The notes: generated by a model not told the origin, from the letters alone. DNA of 64,000 nt from Terrabacter sp. 28 (GCA_000955875.1 JYOE01000015.1:62746-126745), one strand, 5' to 3'; shown: positions 17,094-26,363, counted from the stretch's first letter. Made by a program: numbers and translations.

Positions 17094-17681
17094 ATGACGG
17101 TCGTTGGGGCAGACGGGCTCGCCCGCCCCTGGTGGGCCTCGGTCGACCCCTTGCTCATGGACTACTACGACACCGAGTGGGGCATGCCGATCCGCGACGA
17201 GCGCGGCCTCTACGAGCGCATCTGCCTCGAGGGATTCCAGTCCGGCCTCTCGTGGGCCACCATCCTGCGCAAGCGGCCGAACTTCCGCGCGGCCTTCGCC
17301 GACTTCGACCCCGACGTCGTCGCGACGTTCACCGACCGCGACGTCGAGCGACTGCTCACCGACGCCGGCATCATCCGCCATCGGGGCAAGATCCAGGCGA
17401 CCATCGCCAATGCCCGCGCCACCATCGCGTTGCGCGACGAGGGGGGCCTCGTCGACTTCGTCTGGGCGTTCCAGCCGACCGACACGCCACGACCCAACGA
17501 CCACTCCGACGTGCCGACCGTCTCCGAGGAGAGCAAGGCGCTGTCGAAAGCCTTGCGCAAGAAGGGTTTCTCCTTCGTCGGCCCGACGACGATGTATGCC
17601 CTGATGGAGGCCGTCGGCATCGTCGACACGCACCTGCTCACCAGCCACCGCCGCGGCAGCTCGGGCGTCTGGCCGGCCTGA
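17094..17681 (+). CDS. tag: DNA-3-methyladenine glycosylase I, zinc-ligand-less variant
   Basis: The 195-residue protein aligns along its whole length with Tag. The helix-hairpin region LEGFQSGLSWATILRKRPNF carries the catalytic-region Glu (Glu-46), and YDTEWGMPI and PTTMYALMEAVG follow. The zinc site of E. coli Tag (Cys-4, His-17, His-175, Cys-179) is mostly lost: the N-terminus reads ARPWWASVDPLLMDYYDTEWG (Cys and His replaced) and the C-terminal pair reads THLLTSH with Ser for Cys. The base-excision function is plausible, since the fold can persist without zinc, but the structural metal is probably gone. It sits behind the GNAT gene. Confidence 0.8.
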   Translation: MTVVGADGLARPWWASVDPLLMDYYDTEWGMPIRDERGLYERICLEGFQSGLSWATILRKRPNFRAAFADFDPDVVATFTDRDVERLLTDAGIIRHRGKIQATIANARATIALRDEGGLVDFVWAFQPTDTPRPNDHSDVPTVSEESKALSKALRKKGFSFVGPTTMYALMEAVGIVDTHLLTSHRRGSSGVWPA

Positions 17682-17695
17682 CCCGACGCGGGGGT

Positions 17696-19252
17696 TCAGC
17701 CGAGGATCGCCCTGGCGGCGTTGTGGCCGGGGATCGAGCTCACGCCGCCCCCGCGCCGCGCGCCCGCGCCGCCGAGCAGCACGTTGGCGTATGCCGTCTC
17801 GACGCCCCACGCGCCCACCTCGGCGTCGCGCTCTGCCCAGGGCCACTGCAGCGAGCGGTGGAAGATGTTGCCGCCCGGCAACCCCACCGACTGCTCGAGG
17901 TCGACGGGCGACTTCACCTCGATGCACGGGTTGCCGTGCACGTCGCGCGCCAGCACTGACTCGATCGGCTCGCCGAGCACCGAGTCGAGCGAGCGGATCG
18001 TCGCGAGCAGCGCCTCCTTGGTCGCCGTCTCGTTGTCGTCGCGGAAGAGTCGTGCCGGCAGGTGCAGCCCGAACAGCGTCAGGGTCTGCGCCTCGGTCGA
18101 GGCGAGGTCGGGGCCGAGGATCGAGCGGTCCGACAGCGTGTGGCAGTAGATCTCGCACGGCGGCAGGTCGGGGATGCGCCCGTCGCGCGCTGCGGCATAC
18201 GTCTGCTCGAGCTGTCCGTAGCCCTCGTTGATGTGGAAGGTGCCGGCGAACGCGGCGGCCGGGTCGACCGAGGCGTCGCGCAGCCGGGGGAGCCGGGTCA
18301 GCAGCATGTTGACCTTGAGCTGGGCGCCCTCGACGTCGGCCTCGGTGTCGACCGGCTCGGCACCGGAGGCGGCGAGCAGCCGGTTGAGCACGGTGGGTGC
18401 GCACCCGGCGACGATCGAACCGCCGACTGCGCTGCCGCTGCCGGCCGATCCGCCGGCCCACGCCACCTCGCCCGTGGACGGGTCCACCGACGTCACCTCA
18501 GCGCCCGTCACGATGGTGGCTCCGGCCGAGGCCGCCGCTGCCGCAAGGGAGTCGGTGAGAGCGCCCATGCCGCCGACGGGCACGTCCCAGTCGCCGGTGC
18601 CGCCCCCGATGAGGTGGTAGAGGAAGCAGATGTTCTGGCGCAGGTCACCCTCGTCGAGCGAGGCGAACGTGCCGATGAGGGCATCGGTGGCGATGATGCC
18701 GCGCAGCGTGTCGTCGGAGGTCACCGACTCGATGAGCTCGCCGACGGGTCGCGTCGTCAGGGCGTCGAAGAGGGCGTCGTCGCCGGCGAGCGCCCGCACG
18801 TCGTCGCGCGACCGCAACGGCTCGAGCACGGTGGGGAAGAGGCGCTCGGCCACCCGACCCATGCGCGCGTAGAAGTCGGTCCACCCGGCATACGCGTCGT
18901 CGCCCCCCGTGAGGGAGCGGAACGCCGCGCGGGTCGCGGCCGCGTCGGCGTTGTCGACGAGAAGCCCACGGTCGGGGTTGCCCGGCACCGGCGTGTAGGA
19001 GGAGTAGCGGCGCCGGATGAGCCGCAGGTCGAGGTCGAGGTCGGCGAGCACCTGCCGCGGCAGCAGCGAGACGAGGTAGGAGTAGCGCGACAGCCGGGCA
19101 TCGACACCGGCGAAGGCCTGCGCCGACACGGCTGCGCCGCCCACCCGGTCCGAACGCTCGAGGAGGAGGACGGTCCTTCCCGCGCGGGCCAGGTAGGCGG
19201 CGGCCGTGAGGCCGTTGTGTCCGGCCCCGATGATGATGTCGTCGTAGCGCAC
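17696..19252 (-). CDS. FAD-dependent oxidoreductase, phytoene desaturase/PYROXD2-like
   Basis: The 518-residue protein begins with an FAD-binding Rossmann motif (DIIIGAGHNGLTAAAYLARAG, split by the usual GxGxxG pattern) and the adjacent VLLLERSDRVGGAA. It ends with GVSSIPGHNAARAILG, the terminal FAD-contacting stretch of carotenoid-desaturase-like amine oxidases. No crt genes are nearby, so a carotenoid role is not supported; the PYROXD2-like branch has broad or unknown substrates. The start ATG 19252 is the only one ahead of the Rossmann motif. A symmetric sequence at 19310-19330 lies upstream. Confidence 0.85.
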   Translation of the reverse strand: MRYDDIIIGAGHNGLTAAAYLARAGRTVLLLERSDRVGGAAVSAQAFAGVDARLSRYSYLVSLLPRQVLADLDLDLRLIRRRYSSYTPVPGNPDRGLLVDNADAAATRAAFRSLTGGDDAYAGWTDFYARMGRVAERLFPTVLEPLRSRDDVRALAGDDALFDALTTRPVGELIESVTSDDTLRGIIATDALIGTFASLDEGDLRQNICFLYHLIGGGTGDWDVPVGGMGALTDSLAAAAASAGATIVTGAEVTSVDPSTGEVAWAGGSAGSGSAVGGSIVAGCAPTVLNRLLAASGAEPVDTEADVEGAQLKVNMLLTRLPRLRDASVDPAAAFAGTFHINEGYGQLEQTYAAARDGRIPDLPPCEIYCHTLSDRSILGPDLASTEAQTLTLFGLHLPARLFRDDNETATKEALLATIRSLDSVLGEPIESVLARDVHGNPCIEVKSPVDLEQSVGLPGGNIFHRSLQWPWAERDAEVGAWGVETAYANVLLGGAGARRGGGVSSIPGHNAARAILG

Positions 19253-19309
19253 CCGGTCAGACTAGGTGGCTCGGCCGGGCGGCGCCCGACGACCTCATCA
19301 CTCTTCGAC

Positions 19310-19330
19310 GTGACGTCACCGCGACGTCAC
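19310..19330. promoter_or_regulatory. Inverted repeat GTGACGTC-N5-GACGTCAC
   Basis: Perfect 8-base arms between the start of the leftward flavoprotein gene and the end of the SGNH gene. It could terminate the SGNH transcript or be an operator for the flavoprotein gene. The arms each contain the palindrome GACGTC, which favours a protein site. Confidence 0.4.
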
Positions 19331-20406
19331 GGCACCTCCGCTGCCTGCCGCTGCGACCACGTGCGGTCGGCGGCGTCGATGCTCGCGCGGCTGCGCAGGT
19401 CGACCCCCGCCCGCCTCGCGGCGGCCTTCGCCTCGGGGGTGGTGAGGTCGGGGGCGACGAACCGCTCCGGCGTGATCGCGCGGTCGGCGGCGGCATACCT
19501 GCGGTTGCCCGCTGCGATGGCGTCGGCCGAGTAGGTGGACGATCCGGACGTCGGGGCGAGGGTGACCCCGAACGCCGGCTTCGTCACCACGGCGTAGCCG
19601 TCCCGGTGACCGGCGACGTTGGGGTGGTAGCTCTCGCTGACCGGGCTGGACAGGCCGTTGAGCCACTCCGGGCTGTCGCAGACAGCATGGCCGACGAACC
19701 TCGACGTCGGGTTGACGAAGGTGAAACCACGGGCGGTCGCGGCGCTCGACGTGCGCGAGTTGAGCAGGTCGGCCGTCGCGTTGAGCCGTGACTCCTCGGT
19801 GGGCGAGAACCACGTGAAGGCGTTGCAGTCCTCGCCGTTGAAGATGCGGGGGTAGCCGACGACGATCACCTTCGCGTTCGGTGCCTTCGACCGGATCGAG
19901 GAGTAGAGCGTCGACAGGCGCCCCGGCAACGTGTTGTTGATGATGCTCTGCGCGCCGTCGATGGCCCCGTTGCAGTCACTCATCCAGGCCGGCTGCGCGC
20001 ACTCCGTGAGCACGTCGGCGAAGCCGGCATCGTTGCCGCCCACCGAGATCGTCACGTATGCCGTCGAGCTCGTGAGCGCCGACAGCTGGGTGTTCGTCAC
20101 GTCGGCGACGGTCGCGCCCGAGCAGGCGCGGAAGGTGAGAGCGAGGCCGAGCGAGGCCGCGTCGAGCGACGGGTAGGCGTAGACGGAGCGCTGGCACGAC
20201 GTGCCGTCGCTGATGTAGGTGCGGGTGCCGGTGCCCGACGAGTACGAGTCGCCGAGAGCGACGTAGGACCCGCCGGCGGCGACGGCCGGTGAGCCGAGCG
20301 CCAACGTGGCACCGACTCCGACGAGGGCGGTGAGGCCGGCCCCGAGGGCACGCCTGCGGATGGTGGGGGAGGTGGAACTGGAGGACCTGACGGACTTGCT
20401 CTTCAC
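19327..20406 (-). CDS. Secreted SGNH/GDSL esterase-lipase
   Basis: The 359-residue protein has a signal peptide (basic start, RRRALGAGLTALVGVGATLA, AVAAG cleavage region) and the SGNH blocks GDSYSSG with nucleophile Ser-54, the GGND-containing SVGGNDAGF, and ESYHPNVAGH with the catalytic His. It resembles the secreted Streptomyces esterase/lipase group. Paired cysteines (SCQRS, RACSG, TECAQPAWMSDC) suggest disulphides. GTG 20406 is preferred because AAAGGAG lies 8 bases upstream. The last about 80 residues beyond the catalytic domain are Ala/Arg-rich and of unknown role. The 251 bases upstream hold no clear further feature. Confidence 0.85.
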   Translation of the reverse strand: MKSKSVRSSSSTSPTIRRRALGAGLTALVGVGATLALGSPAVAAGGSYVALGDSYSSGTGTRTYISDGTSCQRSVYAYPSLDAASLGLALTFRACSGATVADVTNTQLSALTSSTAYVTISVGGNDAGFADVLTECAQPAWMSDCNGAIDGAQSIINNTLPGRLSTLYSSIRSKAPNAKVIVVGYPRIFNGEDCNAFTWFSPTEESRLNATADLLNSRTSSAATARGFTFVNPTSRFVGHAVCDSPEWLNGLSSPVSESYHPNVAGHRDGYAVVTKPAFGVTLAPTSGSSTYSADAIAAGNRRYAAADRAITPERFVAPDLTTPEAKAAARRAGVDLRSRASIDAADRTWSQRQAAEVP

Positions 20407-20657
20407 GACACACTCCTTTGTGGGTGGAAGGCTGATGACGCCGAGCACTGCAGAGCCATGCGAAGGGGCGCCGACCCTGGCTGGTGTGCCGCAGGTCACA
20501 CGTCCCTTACCGGACAGTAGGGCCCGACGGGCGAGCCCGCGAGCCGAAGTCGACGCGCCGCCGTCGAGGGCCCGCGTCGGCCGGGCCTACGGCCTAGGCT
20601 GGCAGTGCACCGTGGTTCCGGAGGCCCGAGGGGGCCTCAGCGACAGGAGGATCGACG

Positions 20658-21350
20658 ATGGGCTTCCCCGAGAACGTGCTGGCCAAGGGCGAGAAGGTCG
20701 AGCGAGACCTGCACCCGCACTGGCTCACGGTGGTGGTGCCGACGATCTTCGGCCTGCTGCTCGCCGCCGTCTGCATCGCCATCGCCGTCGTGACCCCCGA
20801 TGACACCACCGGCAACCGCATCCAGTGGGGCGCAATCATCGTGCTGGTGGTCGTCGCGGTCCCGGCCGTCGTCGTGCCCTACCTGCGCTGGCGCACGACG
20901 CACTACGTCATCACCTCGCACCGCGTCATGGTGCGCCGCGGCATCCTCACCAAGAACGGAAAGGACATCACGCTGTCGAAGATCACCGACGTGAGCTTCC
21001 AGCAGACCGTCCTCGACCGGCTCATCCGCTCGGGGTCGCTGCACATCGAGTCGGCGGGCGACAGCCCCGACGAGAACCTCGCGAACATCCCGCGCAGCAA
21101 CGAGGTCCAGCAGCTCATCAACCGCCTCATCGACGAGGACGACCTGCGCCGCCGCCGTCACGGCAACGGTTCCGGCGGCCCGGGCGACGTCGACGGCGAG
21201 GGCTACGGCGATTCCTACGGCGAGGGCGCCGGGCCCGATGACACGACGGTCATCCGCCAGGGCCGCCGGGACCCTCGCGACCGGCCCCGGCTGGCCGAGG
21301 AGCGGCCGCGCCGGCCGCGTGACGGGTCGGACGGGGACGACCCGGCCTGA
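20658..21350 (+). CDS. Bacterial PH-domain membrane protein (YdbS-like)
   Basis: The 230-residue protein has two membrane helices (about residues 23-44 and 54-74) followed by a bacterial pleckstrin-homology domain (THYVITSHRVMVRRGILTK, about residues 82-100, then ITLSKITDVSFQQTVLDRLI). A long Gly/Asp/Arg-rich disordered tail completes it. AGGAGG precedes ATG 20658. It is likely an envelope protein; its cellular role is unknown. Confidence 0.85.
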   Translation: MGFPENVLAKGEKVERDLHPHWLTVVVPTIFGLLLAAVCIAIAVVTPDDTTGNRIQWGAIIVLVVVAVPAVVVPYLRWRTTHYVITSHRVMVRRGILTKNGKDITLSKITDVSFQQTVLDRLIRSGSLHIESAGDSPDENLANIPRSNEVQQLINRLIDEDDLRRRRHGNGSGGPGDVDGEGYGDSYGEGAGPDDTTVIRQGRRDPRDRPRLAEERPRRPRDGSDGDDPA

Positions 21351-21368
21351 CGGCCTACGCGATGGGTG

Positions 21369-21399
21369 TTGACCTCAAGCTGGCTTGAGGTTGCACGCT
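21369..21399 (+). promoter_or_regulatory. MerR/SoxR-type promoter of the MFS gene
   Basis: TTGACC (21369-21374) and CACGCT (21394-21399) are 19 bases apart, the overlong spacing used by MerR-family activators. The spacer holds CCTCAAGC-TG-GCTTGAGG (21373-21390), a perfect dyad very close to the SoxR box of soxS. The -10 has the key A2 and T6, and transcription would start at the GTG of the MFS gene at 21407, giving a leaderless transcript. No MerR-family gene is in the window, so the activator is encoded elsewhere. Confidence 0.65.
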
Positions 21400-21406
21400 C
21401 TCGGGT

Positions 21407-22867
21407 GTGACCCGACACGCGACCGCCACCGAACCCGTTCCCCGGCTGCTCTCCCGCGACCACGCGCCGCTCGCCCTCGGCGTCGTCGCGCTCGTGACGC
21501 TCGGCGCCTTCGAGAACCGGGCCGTCTCGACGGCCCTCCCGAGCGTGCTCGGCGAGCTCGACTCCATCGCCGGCTACGGCGTCGTGACCGCCGCCCCGCT
21601 GGCGTCCTACCTCGTGGCGCTCGCTGCTGCCGGGTGGTGGGCCGACCGCCGCGGTCCTGCGCCCGTGCTGCGCGCCGGGATGCTCGCCTTCCTCGTCGGG
21701 ATGCTCGCGACCGCGACCGCCGCGACCCTCCCGCTGCTCGTCGCCGGGCGACTGCTCGGGGGGCTGGCCGAGGGGTTGCTCGACGTCGGGGTCATGGTGC
21801 TCGTCGCCCGCGCCCTGGACCCACGTCTGCGCCCGCGGGTCATGGCGCTCTTCGCCGCCGCCTGGGTGCTGCCCTCGGTGCTCGGTCCCGCCCTCACCGG
21901 AGCCGTCACCGAGGCCGTCGGCTGGCGATGGGTCTTCGCCGCCGGCCCGGTCGTGCTCGCGCCGGTCTGGCTCGCCCTGCGGCCGGCGATCGCAGCCTCC
22001 GAGGCGGCTGCACCGGCGGCACGAGTTCAGGCGGCACCCGACCCCACCTCGGCAGAGCGACGACCGCTGCGCCGCGTGCTGCCATGGGCGTTCGTGGCCG
22101 CCACGGCCCTCGTCACCCTCAGCGTCGTGGCCGAGCGACCCGCGTCGGGCAGCGGTGCCGACCAGGGCGCCACGAGCGCGCTCGGCTCGGGCGCCCACGT
22201 CTTCGTCCTCGCCGCCTCGCTCGTGGCGCTCGCGCTGGCGGCGAGGCGACTGCTGCCGGAGGGCTCGCTGCGCGCCGCCTGCGGCATCGGCGGGGTCGTC
22301 GCGCTGCGCGGCCTGCTCAGCGCCGCCTTCATGGGCGTCGGCGCGTTCCTGCCGCTCGTGCTCACGGTGCTGCGCCACCACGGGCCCCTGACGGCGGGGA
22401 TCAGCCTCAGCATCACGGGCGTCACGTGGTCGGCGGGCTCGGCGCTGCAGAGCCGCTTCGACGGCCGGCCCATGCTCCTGCTGCGGCTCGGCTTCGGGCT
22501 GCTCACCGCCGGCCTGGCCACGACGAGCCTCATCGTCTGGGCCGATGCACCCACCGCCGTCGGCCTCACGGGCTGGGCCGTGGCCGGCTTGGGCATCGGC
22601 CTGACGTCGAGCACCCTGTCGGTGCTCACCATGGGAGCGTCCGACGATGCCGACCAGGGCCGCCACAACGCCGGCGGACAGATGGCCGCGTCGATGGCCA
22701 GCGCGGTCTTCCTCGCCGTCGCCGGCGGGGTCCTCGGATGGTTCGGCGCACCGTCACGCGAGGCCTTCGGCGTCATCAGCGGCCTCGCTGTGGCGCTCGG
22801 TGTCCTGGCCATGGTCGTCACCGGCCGGGCCCGCTGCGCCGTCGACGTGGCTGTCCGGCGCGCCTGA
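21407..22867 (+). CDS. MFS transporter, drug-efflux (DHA2-like) type
   Basis: The 486-residue protein has 12-14 hydrophobic segments. The loop-2 signature region reads GWWADRRGPAPVLRAGM, and GRLLGGLAEGLLDVGVMVLVAR follows. It is expected to export drugs or redox-active compounds by proton antiport. GTG 21407 coincides with the predicted transcript start, so translation is probably leaderless; no ribosome site is present. Its MerR/SoxR-type promoter suggests induction by the exported compound or by redox-cycling agents. Confidence 0.85.
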   Translation: MTRHATATEPVPRLLSRDHAPLALGVVALVTLGAFENRAVSTALPSVLGELDSIAGYGVVTAAPLASYLVALAAAGWWADRRGPAPVLRAGMLAFLVGMLATATAATLPLLVAGRLLGGLAEGLLDVGVMVLVARALDPRLRPRVMALFAAAWVLPSVLGPALTGAVTEAVGWRWVFAAGPVVLAPVWLALRPAIAASEAAAPAARVQAAPDPTSAERRPLRRVLPWAFVAATALVTLSVVAERPASGSGADQGATSALGSGAHVFVLAASLVALALAARRLLPEGSLRAACGIGGVVALRGLLSAAFMGVGAFLPLVLTVLRHHGPLTAGISLSITGVTWSAGSALQSRFDGRPMLLLRLGFGLLTAGLATTSLIVWADAPTAVGLTGWAVAGLGIGLTSSTLSVLTMGASDDADQGRHNAGGQMAASMASAVFLAVAGGVLGWFGAPSREAFGVISGLAVALGVLAMVVTGRARCAVDVAVRRA

Positions 22868-22937
22868 CCGGCCCTGACCACGGATCGGTCGGGGTCGCTT
22901 CTTCTAGCCCGGGCCTGCGCGTGGCAAGGTCGGAGCC

Positions 22938-24725
22938 ATGAGCCACCCGAGCGACGACGCCACGACCGAAACCGCGACCGGAACCACGGACCCGACGGCC
23001 GCCTACCGGGCAGCCCGCGACCAGCTGGTCGAGCTGCGGGGGGACCACGCGAGAGCCGTGCAGGAGTTCACCTTCCCCGACGTCGGGGACCGCTGGAACT
23101 GGGCCGTCGACTGGTTCGACGCCATTGCGCGCGGCAACGACGCGCCGGCGCTGACCATCGTCCAGGAGGACGAGTCGTCGGCGACGGTCAGCTTCGACGA
23201 GATGGCCCGGCGCTCGGACCGCGTCGCGGCGTGGCTCGGCTCCCTGGGCGTCGGCCGGGGCGACTCAGTCGTGCTCATGCTCGGCAACCAGGTCGAGCTG
23301 TGGGAGACGATGCTCGCCGTCATGAAGCTCGGCGCCGTCATCGTGCCGACGACCACCGCCGTCGGCCCCGGCGACCTCGCCGACCGCATCGAGCGGGTCG
23401 CGGCGCGGGCTGTCGTGACCAACGCGTCGGAGGTGCACAAGCTCGACGAGCTGCCCGGCGACTTCCTGCGGGTCGCCGTCGGCAGCGACGCGACCGGCGG
23501 CGAGCTCGAGGGCTGGCACGCGTACGCCGATGCCCACTCGGCCGACGCCGCGCCGGCGGCGCACCCGGGCACCGGACCCGACGACCGGCTGCTGCTCTAC
23601 TTCACCTCGGGCACGACGAGCCGACCCAAGCTCGTCGAGCACACGCAGCGTTCCTACCCCGTCGGGCACCTCACGACGACGTACTGGATCGGCCTGCAGC
23701 CCGGCGACGTGCACCTCAACATCAGCAGCCCCGGCTGGGCCAAGCACGCGTGGTCCTCGTTCTTCGCGCCGTGGATCGCCGAGGCGACGATCTTCGTGTA
23801 CAACTACGCCCGCTTCGACGCGGCCGCGCTGCTCCGCGTCCTGCGCGAGCACCAGGTGACGTCGATGTGTGCGCCCCCGACCGTCTGGCGGATGCTCATC
23901 AAGAGCGACCTCACGGGCGGGCCTGGTGCGCTGCGCGAGGTCGTCGGTGCAGGCGAGCCGCTCAACCCGGAGGTCATCGCGCAGGTCGAGAAGGCGTGGG
24001 GCCTGACGATCCGCGACGGCTACGGCCAGACCGAGATGACGCTGTCGGTGGGCAACACCCTGGGCTCGGTCGTCAAGCCCGGATCGATGGGCCGGCCGCT
24101 CCCCGGCTACCCCGTCGTGGTGGTCGACCCGGTGACGAACGAGCCTGTCACCGAGGCCGATCCGGAGGGCAACCGCGAGGGCGAGATCTGCCTCGACCTC
24201 TCCCGCCGGCCCGTCCCGCTCATGACCGGCTACCAGGGCGACGAGCAGCGCAACGCCGACGCCATGGCCGGCGGTTTCTACCACACGGGCGACGTCGCCT
24301 CGGTCGACGCCGAGGGCTACATCTCCTTCGTCGGGCGCACCGACGACGTCTTCAAGGCGAGCGACTACAAGATCAGCCCGTTCGAGGTCGAGTCGGTGCT
24401 CATCGAGCACCCCGCGGTGGCCGAGGCGGCGGTCGTGCCGTCACCCGACCCGGTGCGCCTCGCCGTGCCCAAGGCGTACATCGCCCTGGCCCCCGGCCAC
24501 GAGCCCGGCGAGGAGGTGGCGCGCTCGATCCTCGCCCACGCCCGCGAGAAGCTCGCGCCGTGGCAGCGGGTGCGCCGGGTCGAGTTCTTCGAGCTGCCCA
24601 AGACGATCTCGGGCAAGATCCGCCGCGTCGAGCTGCGTGGCCGCGAGCGCGACCTCGAGGCGCTCGGCGGCAGCCAGCCCGACCTCGAGTGGCGCGACGA
24701 CCAGTTCCCCGACCTCAAGGGGTGA
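22938..24725 (+). CDS. AMP-binding acyl-CoA synthetase (medium-chain/acetyl-CoA synthetase-like)
   Basis: The 595-residue protein has the P-loop-like adenylation motif YFTSGTTSRPKLVEHT (about residues 220-235), DGYGQTEMT and GKIRRVELR with the C-terminal catalytic Lys. The N-terminal FPDVGDRWNWAVDWFDAIA segment is typical of acyl-CoA synthetases of the ACSM/acetoacetyl-type branch. It forms an acyl-adenylate and then acyl-CoA; chain length cannot be read. The gene ends three bases before the convergent metallophosphoesterase stop. Confidence 0.85.
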   Translation: MSHPSDDATTETATGTTDPTAAYRAARDQLVELRGDHARAVQEFTFPDVGDRWNWAVDWFDAIARGNDAPALTIVQEDESSATVSFDEMARRSDRVAAWLGSLGVGRGDSVVLMLGNQVELWETMLAVMKLGAVIVPTTTAVGPGDLADRIERVAARAVVTNASEVHKLDELPGDFLRVAVGSDATGGELEGWHAYADAHSADAAPAAHPGTGPDDRLLLYFTSGTTSRPKLVEHTQRSYPVGHLTTTYWIGLQPGDVHLNISSPGWAKHAWSSFFAPWIAEATIFVYNYARFDAAALLRVLREHQVTSMCAPPTVWRMLIKSDLTGGPGALREVVGAGEPLNPEVIAQVEKAWGLTIRDGYGQTEMTLSVGNTLGSVVKPGSMGRPLPGYPVVVVDPVTNEPVTEADPEGNREGEICLDLSRRPVPLMTGYQGDEQRNADAMAGGFYHTGDVASVDAEGYISFVGRTDDVFKASDYKISPFEVESVLIEHPAVAEAAVVPSPDPVRLAVPKAYIALAPGHEPGEEVARSILAHAREKLAPWQRVRRVEFFELPKTISGKIRRVELRGRERDLEALGGSQPDLEWRDDQFPDLKG

Positions 24726-24728
24726 GCG

Positions 24729-26363
24729 CTACGGGGTGATCGTCGACGTCGGGGCCGACGCCGCCACCGGGATGGGTCGCAACGTCGTGTCCTCGAGGCG
24801 GCTGCAGATGCGCTTCTCGGGGTCGGGCTGCGTCTGGCCCGGCTGCTGCACGGTGGCCGGGGGCCGGTAGGGGTCGATGCGCGCGCCGCTCACGACCTGC
24901 ACGCTGTCGTACGCCGGCCGTCCCTCGAGCAGGTTGCGGAACGAGTAGCGGGTGAGCGAGGTCAGCTCGCACGACGGGCCGAACTGCGCGATGTCGAAGG
25001 AGTACGGCTGGCCGTTGAGCTCCTGCCCCGCGCCCTCGGAGTAGTGCGACACGACCCCGCCGCCGGTGAACGTGCCGACCTGGATGCGGTTGCCCTCGAG
25101 GGCGGGGGTGTGGATGTGCCCGTTGACGAGGAGGCGTCCGCGCTCGACCTGCTCGGCGGCATACGGCTCGTGGGTGACGACGAGGTCGGGCTCGGGCTCG
25201 TCGGCCACGGCTGCGTTGTAGCGCTCCGCGGCCGGCTTCGCCTTGGCCGTGGGGTCGGCGTTGTCGTCGCCGAAGTAGCGCGGGTCGTTGAAGCCGGTGA
25301 TGCGCAGGCCGTGGAACGACAGCTCCCGCAGGCCGCCCGCGGCGTCCTCGAGGAGGACGACGTTGGGGATGCGCGCCATGCGGGCGAGGACGGCCCGGTC
25401 GGTTGGCGACGACTGGTCGTGGTTGCCGCTCGTGAAGACGTAGGGGACGCCCAGCGACTGGATGGAGCGGTAGATGCCGGCGGCGTCGCCCTCCTGCACG
25501 CGCCCGAAGTTGACGAGGTCGCCGCTGTCGATGACGGCGTCGATGTCCTCCTGCTCGATGATCGTGCGCATCAGGGCGTACTGGTTGGCGCCGTGGATGT
25601 CGGAGACGAGCAGGAAGCGGGCCGAGGGCGGCCCCTCGACGGTGCCGGCGACGTACTTCTGCTGGAGGGCCTGCGTGACGGCGAGCAGGTTGCGGAAGTA
25701 CGGCGTCACCTGGGTGGCGCGGGCCTCGACGTCGGCGAGCAGGCCCGCGTTGCGCTGGACGACGCCGAGCACACCGCTGGTGCGGTACTCCGCGAAGCGT
25801 GCCGGCTGGTAGGTCACGGCGATCCCCGCGAAGGTGCCGGCCGTCGCGACGACCATCGCCGAGGCGACGAACGCGACGTGGTGGCGGCGGGTGTTGCGTT
25901 GCCGGATGTAGTGCGACGCGAGGGCGAGCAGCACCGCGATGGCGCCGGCGCCGAGGACGAAGCGGAGCCCGACGCCCCGCGCGGCCTGCCCGATCGCCGC
26001 CGAGATCTCGTCGTTCGAGGGCTGCAACGCCTTGATGTCGACGTTCGGTCGGGTGAAGAGGTTCGTGATCTCCTCGCGCACCGCCACCTGCACGTCGAGA
26101 CCGGGCGCGACGACGGGAGAGGCGAACTGCACGTCGACGTCGCCGACGATCGTCGGGGCGTGGAGCACCGGCGAGTGCCGCGGCACGGGGTCGAGCCGCA
26201 GCACGGCGCGGTACTGCGACGTCTCGGCCACCGTTGGCGCGAGGTTCGTCGCGGCGACCCCGCCGAGGTAGCACGCCGCGAGCACGGCGAGCCACTTGAG
26301 CACGTGCGACCCGCGGCGCAGCCAAGGGCTGTCGCCGGCCAGCAGGTTCCGCACCTGTCGCAC
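24729..26363 (-). CDS. Membrane-anchored calcineurin-like metallophosphoesterase
   Basis: The 544-residue protein has an N-terminal membrane helix (about residues 22-42), an extracytoplasmic region and further hydrophobic segments around residues 135-185. A complete metallophosphoesterase domain follows: SDIHG, SGDLVNFG, SGNHD, VTHEP and NGHIHT, which supply the dimetal ligands. The C-terminal about 60 residues are Pro/Gln-rich. The active site probably faces outward; substrate unknown. GTG 26363 is the first start, and a second GTG 9 bases inside is equally possible. Confidence 0.8.
   Translation of the reverse strand: MRQVRNLLAGDSPWLRRGSHVLKWLAVLAACYLGGVAATNLAPTVAETSQYRAVLRLDPVPRHSPVLHAPTIVGDVDVQFASPVVAPGLDVQVAVREEITNLFTRPNVDIKALQPSNDEISAAIGQAARGVGLRFVLGAGAIAVLLALASHYIRQRNTRRHHVAFVASAMVVATAGTFAGIAVTYQPARFAEYRTSGVLGVVQRNAGLLADVEARATQVTPYFRNLLAVTQALQQKYVAGTVEGPPSARFLLVSDIHGANQYALMRTIIEQEDIDAVIDSGDLVNFGRVQEGDAAGIYRSIQSLGVPYVFTSGNHDQSSPTDRAVLARMARIPNVVLLEDAAGGLRELSFHGLRITGFNDPRYFGDDNADPTAKAKPAAERYNAAVADEPEPDLVVTHEPYAAEQVERGRLLVNGHIHTPALEGNRIQVGTFTGGGVVSHYSEGAGQELNGQPYSFDIAQFGPSCELTSLTRYSFRNLLEGRPAYDSVQVVSGARIDPYRPPATVQQPGQTQPDPEKRICSRLEDTTLRPIPVAASAPTSTITP

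Noticed and set aside
17696..19252. Carotenoid desaturase in a crt cluster
   Set aside because: No phytoene synthase, cyclase or GGPP synthase gene is adjacent, and the sequence fits the PYROXD2-like branch.
22868..22937. Possible terminator after the MFS gene
   Set aside because: Only short, mismatched complementary segments are present.
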